Positions 9,269 through 18,240 of a stretch of 64,000 nucleotides of DNA are shown here, in pieces. Numbering within the stretch: position 1 is the stretch's first letter; the number at the start of each line of letters is the position of its first letter. The notes beneath the pieces are model-generated. The model saw only the letters and a list, made by a program, of their open reading frames with translations. It did no database searches and was not told where the DNA came from. A program made the translations under genes and the position numbers. The DNA comes from COE1 sp949066965 (GTDB lineage Bacteria; Bacillota; Clostridia; Lachnospirales; Lachnospiraceae): contig CARTDA010000017.1 of NCBI GenBank assembly GCA_949066965.1, forward strand, positions 7,719 to 71,718, in the 5' to 3' direction.

Positions 9269-9748
9269 TTAATCCTCGTCCTCAGGCGGCTCGACATCCA
9301 TCAGCTCACCCTCGACCTTCTCCACATAGAGATGTCCTTCAAGATGCTCAATCTCATGGCAGAATGCCCTTGCAAGAAGTTCTTCCCCCTCTATCTCAAA
9401 TTCATTCAGCTCCTCATCCTGTGCCACCACTTTCACATAGTTTGGCCGTATCACCGACCCCGTCTTTCCCGGCACGCTAAGACATGCCTCGTTTCCTTCC
9501 TGCTCCCCGCTCATCTCCACAATCCGCGGGTTAATCAGCAGAATCGGGTCTTCCCCTGTCGCATCAATCACGACAATCCGCTTGAGCACGCCCACCTGCA
9601 CAGCCGCAAGCCCGACGCCGTTTGCCTCATACATCGTCTCAAACATGTCATCTATCAGATCCTGAACCCTCGGTGTTATCTCCTTCACCTCTTTCGAAAT
9701 CTTGTTTAAAACGGGATCTCCTATTTCTCTGATTGTTCTGATTGCCAT
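9269..9748 (-). CDS. def: peptide deformylase
   Basis: Metal-dependent enzyme that removes the N-formyl group from new proteins. Three family motifs are present in variant form: motif 1 is GVGLAAVQVG (usual form GLAAPQVG), motif 2 is EACLSVPG (usual EGCLS) with the metal-ligand Cys, motif 3 is CHEIEHLEG with HExxH metal ligands. The 159-residue length is normal and the C-terminus is very acidic. ATG at 9748 has AAGGAAAG upstream. It is paired with fmt and follows priA after about 40 bases. Confidence 0.93.
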   Translation of the reverse strand: MAIRTIREIGDPVLNKISKEVKEITPRVQDLIDDMFETMYEANGVGLAAVQVGVLKRIVVIDATGEDPILLINPRIVEMSGEQEGNEACLSVPGKTGSVIRPNYVKVVAQDEELNEFEIEGEELLARAFCHEIEHLEGHLYVEKVEGELMDVEPPEDED

Positions 9749-9790
9749 AATTCTTTCCTTACCTTTCCTTCTCTAAAATATTTTTCCAGT

Positions 9791-12076
9791 TTAATAATTC
9801 CTCATGGGATTGAAATCAAACTGCACACTGTCCGCGTTCCACTGCATCATGTCAATGTATGTCTCAAGTGCATCCTTAATTTCCGTAAGCACCTGATAAT
9901 TCCTGTGCTTGATATAAAAAATGTACCGGAATACATCGTTTATCCTTCCAATTGACGCCTCCGTCGGTCCAATCACCAATGCAAGTGCGTCACCAGACAC
10001 TGCCTTTGCCCGTTCTGCAAGTTTCCCTGCATGCCCTGCCCCTGTGACCGCATCCGGCGAAAGGACAAGCACTGCCATCATATGCGCTGCCGGCGGGTAC
10101 ATCATCAAGTCACGGTACGTCATTTCCTCCTCATAGAAGCCCTCATAATCCTGATTTGCCGCATGGACAATCGTATAATGCTCCGGCTGGTAGGTCTGGA
10201 TGACCACCTCGCCTGGCAGTGCACTTCTTCCTGCCCTGCCTGCCGCCTGCGTGAGAAGCTGGAATGTGCGCTCACCCGCCCTGTAATCACCTGCATGCAG
10301 CGACATGTCCGCCGCCAGAATGCCCACCAGCGTCACTCTTGCAAAGTCATGCCCTTTCACAATCATCTGCGTGCCCACGAGGATATCTGCCTCCTCATTG
10401 GCAAACTGCGACAATATCTGTTCATAGCTGTCCTTGCTTCTGGTCGTGTCCGCATCCATCCGGAGTACCCGCGCAGCAGGAAACTCCTTATGTAAAAGCT
10501 CCTCTATCTGCTGTGTTCCCGCCCTGAACCCCAGAATGTACTTCGAGCCGCACTGCGGGCAGCTAGTCACACCCGGCGTCTCATAGCCGCAGTAATGGCA
10601 CACCAGTCTTCCTGCCTTTTTATATTTGTCTGTGTGTTCTGACAGCGAGACATCACAGTGCGGGCATTTCATGACATACCCGCATGACCTGCATGACACA
10701 AATCCGGCATATCCCCTGCGGTTGATAAAAAGCATCGTCTGTTCGCCCTTTTCCAGCCGGTCACCTATGAGCGCATGCAGTCTCCTGCTGAATATGGAAC
10801 GGTTTCCAGATTTCAGTTCCTGCCTTAAATCCTCCACATGCACCTGTGGAAGCTGTCCGCCGGCAAGACGCTCTTTCAGTGTAAAAAGCTTTATCTCACC
10901 GTTCTTTGCCTTATGATACGACTCAAGGGACGGCGTCGCCGACCCCAGGACAAGGACGGCATCTTTCATTCGGCAGAGCTCCGCCGCCGTCTCCCTTGCA
11001 TGATATTTTGGCATATTTTCACTTTTATAGCTGCCCTCGTGCTCCTCGTCCATAATCACAAGCCCAAGTCTTTCAAACGGCGTAAACAGTGCCGAACGAG
11101 GACCTATCATAATATCAATTTCCCCTTTTGCGGCGCGCACACACTGATCCGAGCGCTCACCCGCCGAAAGCCGCGAATTCATGACAGACACTTTTTCACC
11201 AAAGCGCTGGTAAAACCGCACAAGCGTCTGGTACGTAAGCGCAATCTCCGGTATCAGGACAATCGCCTGCCTGCCCTCCGCAATCACCCTGTCTATCAGT
11301 TCCATGTATACTTCCGTCTTTCCACTTCCTGTCACCCCGTGAATCAGATAGGTCTGACGAATCCCCGCCCTGAAATCCGCAGCAATGCTTTCCACAATCC
11401 TTTCCTGGTTTTCAGACAGCTGGTTTTTCGTCTTTTTCTGCCACCCCCGCGCAACATTTTCAGGCAGTGCATTCCGGTATGTTTCCTCTGACCGAATTTC
11501 TATCAACCCTGCCTTTTCCAATGACTGAATTGTCTGTGCCGCAATATTGAGCTTGCCTGTAACCAGCGTATATGGCAGTAACGGCTGAATCGATAGAGCC
11601 TGCATCAGCCGTGCCTTTGCTGTCTGGTGCTTCCGCCCAAATTCTTCTGCCTTTCCGGCTGCCACCGCTTCGTCTGCCATACAGACAATCGTCTTTTTGA
11701 CAAGCTGCTTTCGCTTCTGCTTCACGGGAAGTACTGTTTTCAGCGCGGAAATCATGGTGGAACCATAGTTTTGCTTCATCCACCACGCAAGCCGGATGGA
11801 ATCAGCCTCCGCACTGACTCCGTCCTTCACAATAGAATGAATTTCCTTTAACAGGCTCTCTTCATACAAGGCGTTGTCAGTAATTTCCATCACGTAGCCA
11901 TGAATCAGTTTGTTTCCCCGCCCAAAGGGGATTGTCACCGCCATCCCTACAGCTATTTTCCCCATTAATCCGTCAGGTATTCGGTACTGGAACGGTCTGT
12001 CAACCTTCTCGTGGGATATATCGACAATAATATTTGCAAATCTGCATGTCATTTGTCCGTCATTTCCTTCTGTCAT
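9791..12076 (-). CDS. priA: primosomal replication restart helicase PriA
   Basis: DEAH-type 3'-5' helicase that reloads the replisome at stalled forks. The 761-residue product has an N-terminal DNA-binding domain (about 1-110), Walker A GVTGSGKTEVY, a DEEH box, GSATPS, and two zinc-binding sets of paired cysteines in CRSCGYVMKCPHC and CHYCGYETPG...CPQCG. The C-terminal helicase lobe has QAAGRAGR. The start at 12076 is 18 bases after the murE stop; an in-frame ATG eight codons later, behind AAGGAA, is an alternative. Confidence 0.95.
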   Translation of the reverse strand: MTEGNDGQMTCRFANIIVDISHEKVDRPFQYRIPDGLMGKIAVGMAVTIPFGRGNKLIHGYVMEITDNALYEESLLKEIHSIVKDGVSAEADSIRLAWWMKQNYGSTMISALKTVLPVKQKRKQLVKKTIVCMADEAVAAGKAEEFGRKHQTAKARLMQALSIQPLLPYTLVTGKLNIAAQTIQSLEKAGLIEIRSEETYRNALPENVARGWQKKTKNQLSENQERIVESIAADFRAGIRQTYLIHGVTGSGKTEVYMELIDRVIAEGRQAIVLIPEIALTYQTLVRFYQRFGEKVSVMNSRLSAGERSDQCVRAAKGEIDIMIGPRSALFTPFERLGLVIMDEEHEGSYKSENMPKYHARETAAELCRMKDAVLVLGSATPSLESYHKAKNGEIKLFTLKERLAGGQLPQVHVEDLRQELKSGNRSIFSRRLHALIGDRLEKGEQTMLFINRRGYAGFVSCRSCGYVMKCPHCDVSLSEHTDKYKKAGRLVCHYCGYETPGVTSCPQCGSKYILGFRAGTQQIEELLHKEFPAARVLRMDADTTRSKDSYEQILSQFANEEADILVGTQMIVKGHDFARVTLVGILAADMSLHAGDYRAGERTFQLLTQAAGRAGRSALPGEVVIQTYQPEHYTIVHAANQDYEGFYEEEMTYRDLMMYPPAAHMMAVLVLSPDAVTGAGHAGKLAERAKAVSGDALALVIGPTEASIGRINDVFRYIFYIKHRNYQVLTEIKDALETYIDMMQWNADSVQFDFNPMRNY

Positions 12077-12094
12077 TTTCCTCTGCTCTCTCTG

Positions 12095-13579
12095 TCATCT
12101 GCCACTTTTTATCTCAGCTAATATTTCCTGGATGAGCACCCTCTCATCCATCGGATACTTCACACCCTTAATCTCCTGATAGTCCTCATGCCCTTTTCCT
12201 GCAAGCACGATGATATCTCCTTCCCTGCCATGTGTGATGGCATAGCGGATTGCCTCCTTGCGGTCACATATCTCCACATACTTACCATCTGTTTTGCCGA
12301 TTCCGGTCTTGATGTCCGCGATGATATCGAGTGGTTCCTCGTCGCGCGGATTGTCGGAAGTGATGATGGTAAGGTCGGCAAGCTTTCCGCTGACCTCACC
12401 CATCTCGTACCGCCTGAGCCTGGAACGGTTCCCGCCACAGCCGAACAGGCAGACAAGTCGTTTCGGATGATATTCCCTTAACGTGGTAAGCAGGCTCTCC
12501 AGCGCCATGGCATTGTGCGCATAATCAATCATCAGCGTAAAGTCATCCGATACCCTGACCATCTCAATCCTTCCCTTTACCGTCGCGCCCACAAGCGCTG
12601 CCTTGATGTCCTCCTCCTTCACGCCAAAGTGCCTGCATATCGCAATCGCCGTCAGTGCATTGTACGCGCTGAATTTTCCGGGAATGTCCGTCTCAATCTC
12701 CATGTTGAGCAGCCCGGACACCTGAAAGCGAATCCCGAGGAATCCTTTTCCCGTCACCAGCTCCAAGGCGCTTCCGCGCAAATCCGCACACGCGTCAAAT
12801 CCATACGTCTCAAGCGTGCAGGTATGCCCCTCTGTCACCTGTTTCCAGTGCTTGTCATCACAATTGACAATGCCAACCCTGCACTGCCGGAAAAGCATCG
12901 CCTTGCACGCGAGATATTCCTCAAAAGATGCATGCTCGTTCGGCCCGATATGGTCCGGCTCAATGTTGGTAAAAATCCCATAATCAAAGACAAATCCCTG
13001 TGTGCGGTGCATCATGAAGCCCTGCGACGACGCTTCCATCACCACTGCGTCACATCCTGCATCCTTCATCTCGCGGAAGTACTTCTGCAGGACAAAGGAC
13101 TCGGGTGTTGTGTTGGAAGCCGGAATCACCCGGTTTCCTGTAATAATCTCGATTGTCCCCACAAGTCCCACCTTGTACCCTGCCCTTTCCAGTATGTACT
13201 TGACAAAATATGCCGTTGTGGTTTTGCCCTTTGTCCCTGTCACCCCGATAATTTTCATGCTGTCAGCCGGATTGCCAAAATAATTGGCAGATATAAATGC
13301 CATGGCATATCTGGTGTCTTCGACCTGAATCACGGTAACCTCCCTGTCGCCGGGAAGCTCTACTGCGTGGCTGACTACAAGCGCAGCTGCTCCCTGGCGC
13401 ACCGCTTCCGCTGCCGCCGTGTGTCCGTCAAAGTTCGCACCCTTTATACATATAAAAAGACAGTCCTTTGTAATTTTTCTGGAGTCGTTCACCACCTCAG
13501 ATATTTCCACATCCGTACTGCCCTTGATGCACTGGTATTCAAAACCGCTCAATAACTCCCTGCACTGATACATATTCAT
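12095..13579 (-). CDS. murE: UDP-MurNAc-tripeptide synthetase MurE
   Basis: Adds the third amino acid, probably meso-diaminopimelate, to UDP-MurNAc-L-Ala-D-Glu in the cytoplasm. The 494-residue product has GTKGKTTTAYF (ATP binding), ASSQGFMMHR, a lysine-carrying central domain, DYAHN, and DNPRDEEP. The DNPR motif is the signature of diaminopimelate-adding MurE, and dapL in this window agrees. The ATG at 13579 (AAGGGG 5 bases upstream) is preferred over the longer frame to 13615. It is first gene of the murE-priA-def-fmt run and is away from the other mur genes at 35.8-39.7 kb. Confidence 0.94.
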   Translation of the reverse strand: MNMYQCRELLSGFEYQCIKGSTDVEISEVVNDSRKITKDCLFICIKGANFDGHTAAAEAVRQGAAALVVSHAVELPGDREVTVIQVEDTRYAMAFISANYFGNPADSMKIIGVTGTKGKTTTAYFVKYILERAGYKVGLVGTIEIITGNRVIPASNTTPESFVLQKYFREMKDAGCDAVVMEASSQGFMMHRTQGFVFDYGIFTNIEPDHIGPNEHASFEEYLACKAMLFRQCRVGIVNCDDKHWKQVTEGHTCTLETYGFDACADLRGSALELVTGKGFLGIRFQVSGLLNMEIETDIPGKFSAYNALTAIAICRHFGVKEEDIKAALVGATVKGRIEMVRVSDDFTLMIDYAHNAMALESLLTTLREYHPKRLVCLFGCGGNRSRLRRYEMGEVSGKLADLTIITSDNPRDEEPLDIIADIKTGIGKTDGKYVEICDRKEAIRYAITHGREGDIIVLAGKGHEDYQEIKGVKYPMDERVLIQEILAEIKSGR

Positions 13580-13698
13580 CCACACCCCTTCATGACTGTA
13601 CTGACACGCTTCCATTCTGAGGAGCTTTACCAGACAGGTACGTGCCGCACAGGCTGTTCAACCTTATGCTTTATATAAATCTATGAACTCTATTCTAA

Positions 13699-13727
13699 AG
13701 AATACCATATCCCCCCCCAATTATCAA
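13699..13727 (-). promoter_or_regulatory. sigma-A-type promoter of murE operon with G8 spacer
   Basis: On the minus strand TTGATA (-35, 13722-13727) and TATTCT (-10, 13699-13704) are separated by exactly 17 bases, and the spacer holds eight consecutive G (13711-13718 as C on the plus strand). The -10 lies about 120 bases before the murE start codon. A homopolymer in a spacer can change length by slippage and so change promoter strength; this is inference. Confidence 0.6.
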
Positions 13728-13895
13728 GAAAAGAAAACGATCATAAGACCGAACAGTAACGTCCAAATCAGTACCACCGGCTTAGCCGGTGGTTTGAGTT
13801 TCGCCCTATAAGGGCTCGTTCCCGGCGTTGGAGTCTAAAGACTCGCCGAAAGGTTCGCCAGCCGCAACTTCAATTACCTGCTTAGCCCCTTGGGC

Positions 13896-14372
13896 TTATT
13901 TTTTCTTGCTTTTGTTTACCGGCTCACCCGTAAACGGGTCTATATACTCTTTCAATGACATTTGGTCATATTCCAAATCTTCTTTTAATTGATTCCGAAT
14001 ATACTCTTCTATCTTTTTTGCATTTTTTCCTACCGTATCCACATAGTACCCTCTGCACCAGAAGTGTCTATTGCCATATTTGTATTTGAGATTTGCATGT
14101 CTCTCAAATATCATCAGGGTACTTTTTCCCTTTAAGTATCCCACAAAATCTGACACACTCATTTTGGGTGGTATTTCCACCAACATATGGACATGATCTG
14201 GACAAATTTCTGCCTCGACAATGTTTACTTCTTTGCGCTTGCACAACATACTCAATATATTTGCTATGTCCTGTTTCAGCTCGCTATATATAATCTTTCT
14301 TCTATATTTTGGTGCAAAAACTATATGGTACTTACAATTCCACGTTGTATGTGATAAACTATTATTGTCCAT
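13896..14372 (-). CDS. tnpA: IS200/IS605-family transposase TnpA (Y1 HUH)
   Basis: Single-strand DNA transposase that cuts at hairpin ends through a covalent tyrosine link. The 158-residue product has CKYHIVFAPKYRR at the N-terminus, the HUH metal motif in DHVHMLVEIPP, and the C-terminal helix KIEEYIRNQ with the nucleophile tyrosine. Length is normal, with no frameshift, so the copy may be active. The ATG at 14372 is preceded by AAAGGAGG. Confidence 0.95.
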   Translation of the reverse strand: MDNNSLSHTTWNCKYHIVFAPKYRRKIIYSELKQDIANILSMLCKRKEVNIVEAEICPDHVHMLVEIPPKMSVSDFVGYLKGKSTLMIFERHANLKYKYGNRHFWCRGYYVDTVGKNAKKIEEYIRNQLKEDLEYDQMSLKEYIDPFTGEPVNKSKKK

Positions 14373-14419
14373 TTGGACTACCTCCTTTGATTAACAAAAC
14401 GGTTGGCGAACCTGTTTTT

Positions 14420-14447
14420 ATTATATCAAGGGAGGTTTTTTACACAA
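14420..14447 (-). promoter_or_regulatory. promoter of tnpA
   Basis: A perfect TATAAT (-10, 14420-14425 on the plus strand as ATTATA) follows TTGTGT (-35, 14442-14447) with a 16-base spacer. It lies inside the element, between the upstream hairpin and tnpA. Confidence 0.5.
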
Positions 14448-14490
14448 CGCTAAAGCTATTCCAACCACCCGCAGAGCAGGTGGTTTATTT

Positions 14491-14542
14491 GTTCTCCAAA
14501 GTTCCGTTTTTCGGATCAGCGAAAAACTCATCAATGGAGAAC
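14491..14542. repeat. two-tier stem-loop next to the IS200 end
   Basis: An outer 8-bp stem (GTTCTCCA at 14491-14498 with TGGAGAAC at 14535-14542) encloses a symmetrical 7/7 internal loop and an inner 8-bp stem (GTTTTTCG at 14506-14513 with CGAAAAAC at 14520-14527) with a 6-base loop. It begins 5 bases outside the IS200 upstream hairpin. Its function is unknown; it could be part of the element's end or of the recJ 3' region. Confidence 0.5.
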
Positions 14543-14565
14543 AGGGCCATGCCCTAACAATACAA

Positions 14566-14592
14566 TAAGAGCCAGGACAAACCCGGCTCTTA
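14566..14592 (-). terminator. possible recJ terminator hairpin
   Basis: TAAGAGCC (14566-14573) pairs with GGCTCTTA (14585-14592), with an 11-base loop. On the minus strand it is followed by TTGTATTG, only moderately T-rich. It lies about 180 bases after the recJ stop. The rest of 14593-14774 is AT-rich, with one weak 7-bp hairpin at 14617-14640 and no gene. Confidence 0.4.
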
Positions 14593-14774
14593 CCGCATAT
14601 TTTCTTATGAGGGGGGAGATAGTGAGTGCTTCAACTATCTGTATATTACTATACCCGTTAAATGTGTCAAAAATGTGTTTAAATCATAAAAATAGAATAA
14701 TTTTTCTTAACAAACAATAAATCCTGTTAAAATTTAAGCCTTAAGCTCCTTAAAAACAGCCATCCATCATTCCA

Positions 14775-16568
14775 TCACTGATAATACCTCATCACCATCT
14801 GCAAGGACACATTCCCCCGGTATTCATTGATATCCGGATAGTAAACCACCGATAAAACAATATCCTCTGCTGCCGTCTGTATACCCCTGTGATACAAATT
14901 GTCCACTGCCGCCGCGCCATATTTTTCCGCCGCATACGCATCGAATGCCTCGATATCGCCAAAATATATCATTTCATATTTTTTTCCGCCTTCGTCTGCC
15001 ACTGTATATTTTCCCACATTGCGGTTCGCGCCGAGCACCCTTCCGCCCACGAAACGGACATTCTTCTGCGCAAACTGCGGTTTCGGGTTTCCGTTCCCGA
15101 AAGGCTCAAGCCTTGCAATCTCCCTGACAAAGCCAATGCTCGCATACGCCATCGGCATCGGCACGTCAATCATCACCTTTTCCTCAAAGTCCGCATCCGT
15201 AAGCGTACAGTTTTCGTTAAGCCTGCGCCGGAACACGTCCACATTCTCCTCCGGCAGGGACAGGCCAGCCGCAAGCTTGTGCCCTCCATACTTGGTAAAC
15301 AGCTCCTTGCATTTTGTCATCTCGTCATACATATGAAATGCATCGATTGACCGCCCCGAGCCCTTAACGCCATCCTCCGCCCTCGTGAGCACGAACACGG
15401 GCTTACAGTATTTCTCCCGGATTCTTCCTGCAATAATCCCGGCAAGGCTTTCATGTACCTCGGGCAGATACACGACAAGCACCCTGTCCTTGTCAAGCCC
15501 GCCATCTTCAATCTGCCTTATGGCTTCCTCAACGCCTTTTAACGTGAGTTCCTTCCTGCTGTCATTCATTGCCTTCAGATCCCCGGCAAGCACTGCTGCC
15601 ACTTCCATGTCTTGCGCCTTGAAAAGCTCAAGCGCGTTGGCTGCCGTGTCAAGCCGCCCGGTGGCATTCAGACAGGGTCCAAGGACAAAACCTATTGTGT
15701 ATGGTTTTATATGCGCTGCATCCGTCCCTGTCGCCAGCATCAGCGCTTTTAATCCGATATTTCTCGTGTGCTTCATCAGCTCCATGCCGCTTTTTACAAT
15801 AATGCGGTTTTCGTCCCTCAGCTCCATCACATCCCCGATTGTCGCAAAAGCCGCAAGCTCAAGCAGCTCCAGTCCAAGTTCCGACTCCATTGCCTCCCGC
15901 CAGTCCATTTCTTCTTTCTTCGCCAGCAGTGCAAGCACAAGCTTGTATGCCACAACTGCGCCGCAAATCTCCGGAAACGGATAACCGCAGTCCTCCTGTT
16001 TGGGATCCACAACCGCCCTTGCCTCCGGCACCCTGTACTGCCTTACGCCCTCCTTTTCCTCATAGGGCACCTCATGGTGATCCGTCACTATAACCGTCAT
16101 TCCAAGGGAATTGGCAAACGCAGTCTGCTCGTATGCCGCAATCCCATTGTCACAGGTAAGTACCGTATCCGTACCCGCATCATATGCCTCCTGAATCAGA
16201 TTTTCGTTCAGTCCATAACCATCGCGTATCCTGTGCGGAATGGCTGTATCTACAGCTGCGCCGCACTTCGACAGGCCGCGGAATAAGATATATGTAGAAC
16301 AAATACCGTCAATATCATAGTCCCCTATAATACGGATGCGTTTCCCCTGCGCTATCTTTTCCAGCAGGATATCCACTGCCCTGTTCATGTCCTTTAAAAG
16401 CCCCGGTGCATACAAATGTTCCCTGGTGCCGTTCAGAAACCTGTCAATATCCTTGTCTTCCACCACATCCCTGTTCCTGATAATGCGCGCAAGCACAGGG
16501 TCAATATGGTATTTCTGGGAAATGGCATCAAAATCAGCCCTTTTTGCCGCTACCATCCACTTACTCAT
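14775..16568 (-). CDS. recJ: single-stranded-DNA-specific exonuclease RecJ
   Basis: DHH-family 5'-3' exonuclease for recombination and repair. The 597-residue product carries motif I GDYDIDGICSTYIL, DNGIAAY, the DHHEVP motif that names the family, and the DHHA1-type C-terminal region with GSGRSIDAFHMYDEM and GGHKLAAGLSL. A C-terminal OB-type domain follows (about 450-560). Length matches RecJ (about 560-600). It follows the thioesterase gene by 1 base, suggesting one transcript. Confidence 0.93.
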   Translation of the reverse strand: MSKWMVAAKRADFDAISQKYHIDPVLARIIRNRDVVEDKDIDRFLNGTREHLYAPGLLKDMNRAVDILLEKIAQGKRIRIIGDYDIDGICSTYILFRGLSKCGAAVDTAIPHRIRDGYGLNENLIQEAYDAGTDTVLTCDNGIAAYEQTAFANSLGMTVIVTDHHEVPYEEKEGVRQYRVPEARAVVDPKQEDCGYPFPEICGAVVAYKLVLALLAKKEEMDWREAMESELGLELLELAAFATIGDVMELRDENRIIVKSGMELMKHTRNIGLKALMLATGTDAAHIKPYTIGFVLGPCLNATGRLDTAANALELFKAQDMEVAAVLAGDLKAMNDSRKELTLKGVEEAIRQIEDGGLDKDRVLVVYLPEVHESLAGIIAGRIREKYCKPVFVLTRAEDGVKGSGRSIDAFHMYDEMTKCKELFTKYGGHKLAAGLSLPEENVDVFRRRLNENCTLTDADFEEKVMIDVPMPMAYASIGFVREIARLEPFGNGNPKPQFAQKNVRFVGGRVLGANRNVGKYTVADEGGKKYEMIYFGDIEAFDAYAAEKYGAAAVDNLYHRGIQTAAEDIVLSVVYYPDINEYRGNVSLQMVMRYYQ

Positions 16569-16569
16569 A

Positions 16570-17310
16570 TCAAAAACCCAACCTTTCCGCCGTCATTGAA
16601 AGGGTAAATTCAACCAACGCATATATGTCACCGTTTCCATCCTCCAGCGCAGCCTGATGCCGCTGCCCTGCCTTTCTGGCAACAGCCATCAGCCGGTCTC
16701 CATAGACGGCTGGTTTCCTGTACTCTGCCCGCAGCTCCCTGATTTCTGAGTCTTCCGGAAGCATCTCCATCGCAAGCCTGACATATTGCACATTATTCAT
16801 ATGCAGATTGGAATCAATCTGGTACCTTCTTACCTGAAATTCTTTTTGGGCCACAGTACTGCAGGCTTCATCAAGCAGTGCAATCTTCCGTGGTGCATAG
16901 TCCATATCCAGTTTTTCTGCCAGTTCATATCCGTCTATCATCTCCTGAGGCGGTTTCACCGGACGGCGTTTGCCGGTGTCAATCAGTGTCCATATTGAAG
17001 ATGCGCTGATAATCCTGTTTCCCTCCGCATCCGTCACCATAAAGTTGCGATAGCCCAGAAAACCCTTAAAATCGTATGGAAACGTTGTAATCCTGATTTT
17101 CTCATTCAGTGCCGGCCGTCTGTCTATCACAATCTGCCATGAGCTGAGAAGCCACGCAATATTCCTGCCATACAGATAGTCAACCGTGATGCTGCCGTTC
17201 TCCGCCTCAAAAATCGCCGCGTCCTGAAAACAGTCCAGTATGGCAGGCACTGTCATATGCAGCGCCGCATCGACAACACTATACCCCACATTTATCTCAT
17301 ATGTATACAT
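16570..17310 (-). CDS. acyl-ACP thioesterase
   Basis: Hydrolyses acyl-acyl carrier protein to release fatty acid; double hot-dog fold. The 246-residue product has the first hot-dog domain (about 1-130, with AIFEAENGSIT and WLLSSW) and the second with the catalytic-type motif SNLHMNNVQYV, followed by LRAEYRKPAVYGD. The ATG at 17310 gives the normal start (MYTYEINVGYSV) and has GAGGG upstream; the long frame to 17481 would run back through a repeat into the traX gene and is rejected. It ends 1 base before recJ. Confidence 0.88.
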   Translation of the reverse strand: MYTYEINVGYSVVDAALHMTVPAILDCFQDAAIFEAENGSITVDYLYGRNIAWLLSSWQIVIDRRPALNEKIRITTFPYDFKGFLGYRNFMVTDAEGNRIISASSIWTLIDTGKRRPVKPPQEMIDGYELAEKLDMDYAPRKIALLDEACSTVAQKEFQVRRYQIDSNLHMNNVQYVRLAMEMLPEDSEIRELRAEYRKPAVYGDRLMAVARKAGQRHQAALEDGNGDIYALVEFTLSMTAERLGF

Positions 17311-17341
17311 CCCATCCCTCTTTCCTGTACTTATCTTTTTC

Positions 17342-17449
17342 ATCGAGCAGGGAAGACATCTCCCCTGCTCGCCGCGCCACCCATGCGCCGCCTTAGCGGC
17401 ATATTTCCATGCGTGCATTATACGCATTGTGCATGGGTCTGCGCATAAA
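17342..17449 (+). repeat. structured dispersed repeat, copy A
   Basis: Shares its layout with copies at 23431, 32594, 56281 and 63120. Hairpin 1 is CGAGCAGGG (17344-17352) with CCCCTGCTCG (17362-17371). A CCGCGCC link leads to hairpin 2: ACCACCATGC-like outer arm ACCCATGC (17379-17386) with GCATGGGT (17431-17438), enclosing GCCGC-CTTA-GCGGC and the conserved GCATATTTCC. It ends in GCGCATAAA. It fills the space between traX and the thioesterase gene, beginning 8 bases from the traX stop. Confidence 0.7.
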
Positions 17450-17456
17450 CGGCGCC

Positions 17457-18164
17457 CTACCCCGGCATCCTGTCCAAACAAAATCTTATCAGCCCAAACA
17501 GCAGCAAATGGACAGGGTAAATCGCATAGAACAAATACTTCATCTGTCTGCCGCGCTCCCCATTATAAAAGTGAATCGGGATAAACGCGAGCGGTGCCGT
17601 AATTTCATATGCAAATGCACAGATTCCTGCAAGGTTGCGAATCCACTCCTTCATATCCCTCACATAGTAAAACAGAATGATAAAAAGGACACCCTTCCAG
17701 TGGTAATCCACATCTGTCACTTCCCCCGCATATGCCGCCAGAAAAATGACAGAAGCCCTGAGCACAATATACTTTTCTTCGTACTGATACCGGAACCTGT
17801 CCAGAACCATCAGGGCACACAGCCCGATGCACAGCGTAAAATACACATTCTGCCCATGAGGATAGACTACCTTCCCAAAAATCGCCATGTCAAACGGAAT
17901 CTCTGAAATCACGGCAAACAGAAAACAGTTTCTCAGATACTTTGCCCGGCTCCTCGTATGAAAGAAGCCCTCCACAAGCAGAAAACAATAAATCGGAAAA
18001 GCAATCCTTCCGATTTTTCTCATAATATTGTAAACACCAAAATCGTACCGTGGCAGCAGCCAGTAAACCGATGCCGCAAAGTGGTCTATCACCATGGTAA
18101 CGACTGCTATCCACTTGAGTACCGCCGCCGAAATCCCAAACCTCTTCTGTGCCGCCACATTCAT
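17457..18164 (-). CDS. TraX-family membrane protein
   Basis: The 235-residue product is almost wholly hydrophobic, with about seven to eight membrane helices. It has the TraX-type N-terminal pattern LKWIAVVTMVIDHF, then RKIGRIAFPIYCFLLVEGF and, later, RNCFLFAVISEIPFDMAIFG. TraX in the F plasmid acetylates pilin, but chromosomal relatives in Clostridia have no known substrate and no conjugation genes are near. The ATG at 18164 is preceded by AGGAGGGG. Confidence 0.85.
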   Translation of the reverse strand: MNVAAQKRFGISAAVLKWIAVVTMVIDHFAASVYWLLPRYDFGVYNIMRKIGRIAFPIYCFLLVEGFFHTRSRAKYLRNCFLFAVISEIPFDMAIFGKVVYPHGQNVYFTLCIGLCALMVLDRFRYQYEEKYIVLRASVIFLAAYAGEVTDVDYHWKGVLFIILFYYVRDMKEWIRNLAGICAFAYEITAPLAFIPIHFYNGERGRQMKYLFYAIYPVHLLLFGLIRFCLDRMPG

Positions 18165-18240
18165 ACAGCCCCTCCTGCAAACCTGTTTCCCCTATACAAA
18201 TGGCAGGGCACACCGCCCTGCCATACAAATCCAGAAAAAA

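Larger units (their letters stand above)
13773..14485 (-). mobile_element. IS200-type insertion sequence (tnpA only)
   Basis: The element is bounded by two related hairpins typical of IS200/IS605 subterminal ends. The one downstream of tnpA is 13773-13793 (9-bp stem ACCACCGGC with loop TTA). The one upstream is 14463-14485 (10-bp stem AACCACCCGC with loop AGA). The stems share the core ACCACC. These elements move as single strands, leave no target duplication, and have no terminal inverted repeats. No tnpB is present. Exact cleavage ends lie some bases outside the hairpins and cannot be fixed by eye. Smaller hairpins at 13803-13815 and 13832-13845 sit between tnpA and the downstream end. Confidence 0.8.

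Noticed and set aside
13803..13895. Guide RNA (omega RNA) or tnpB remnant of an IS605 element
   Set aside because: Small hairpins exist between tnpA and the element end, but no tnpB frame or remnant is visible.
17311..17481. N-terminal extension of the thioesterase through repeat copy A
   Set aside because: It crosses a non-coding repeat and overlaps the 3' end of traX; ATG at 17310 fits the family start.
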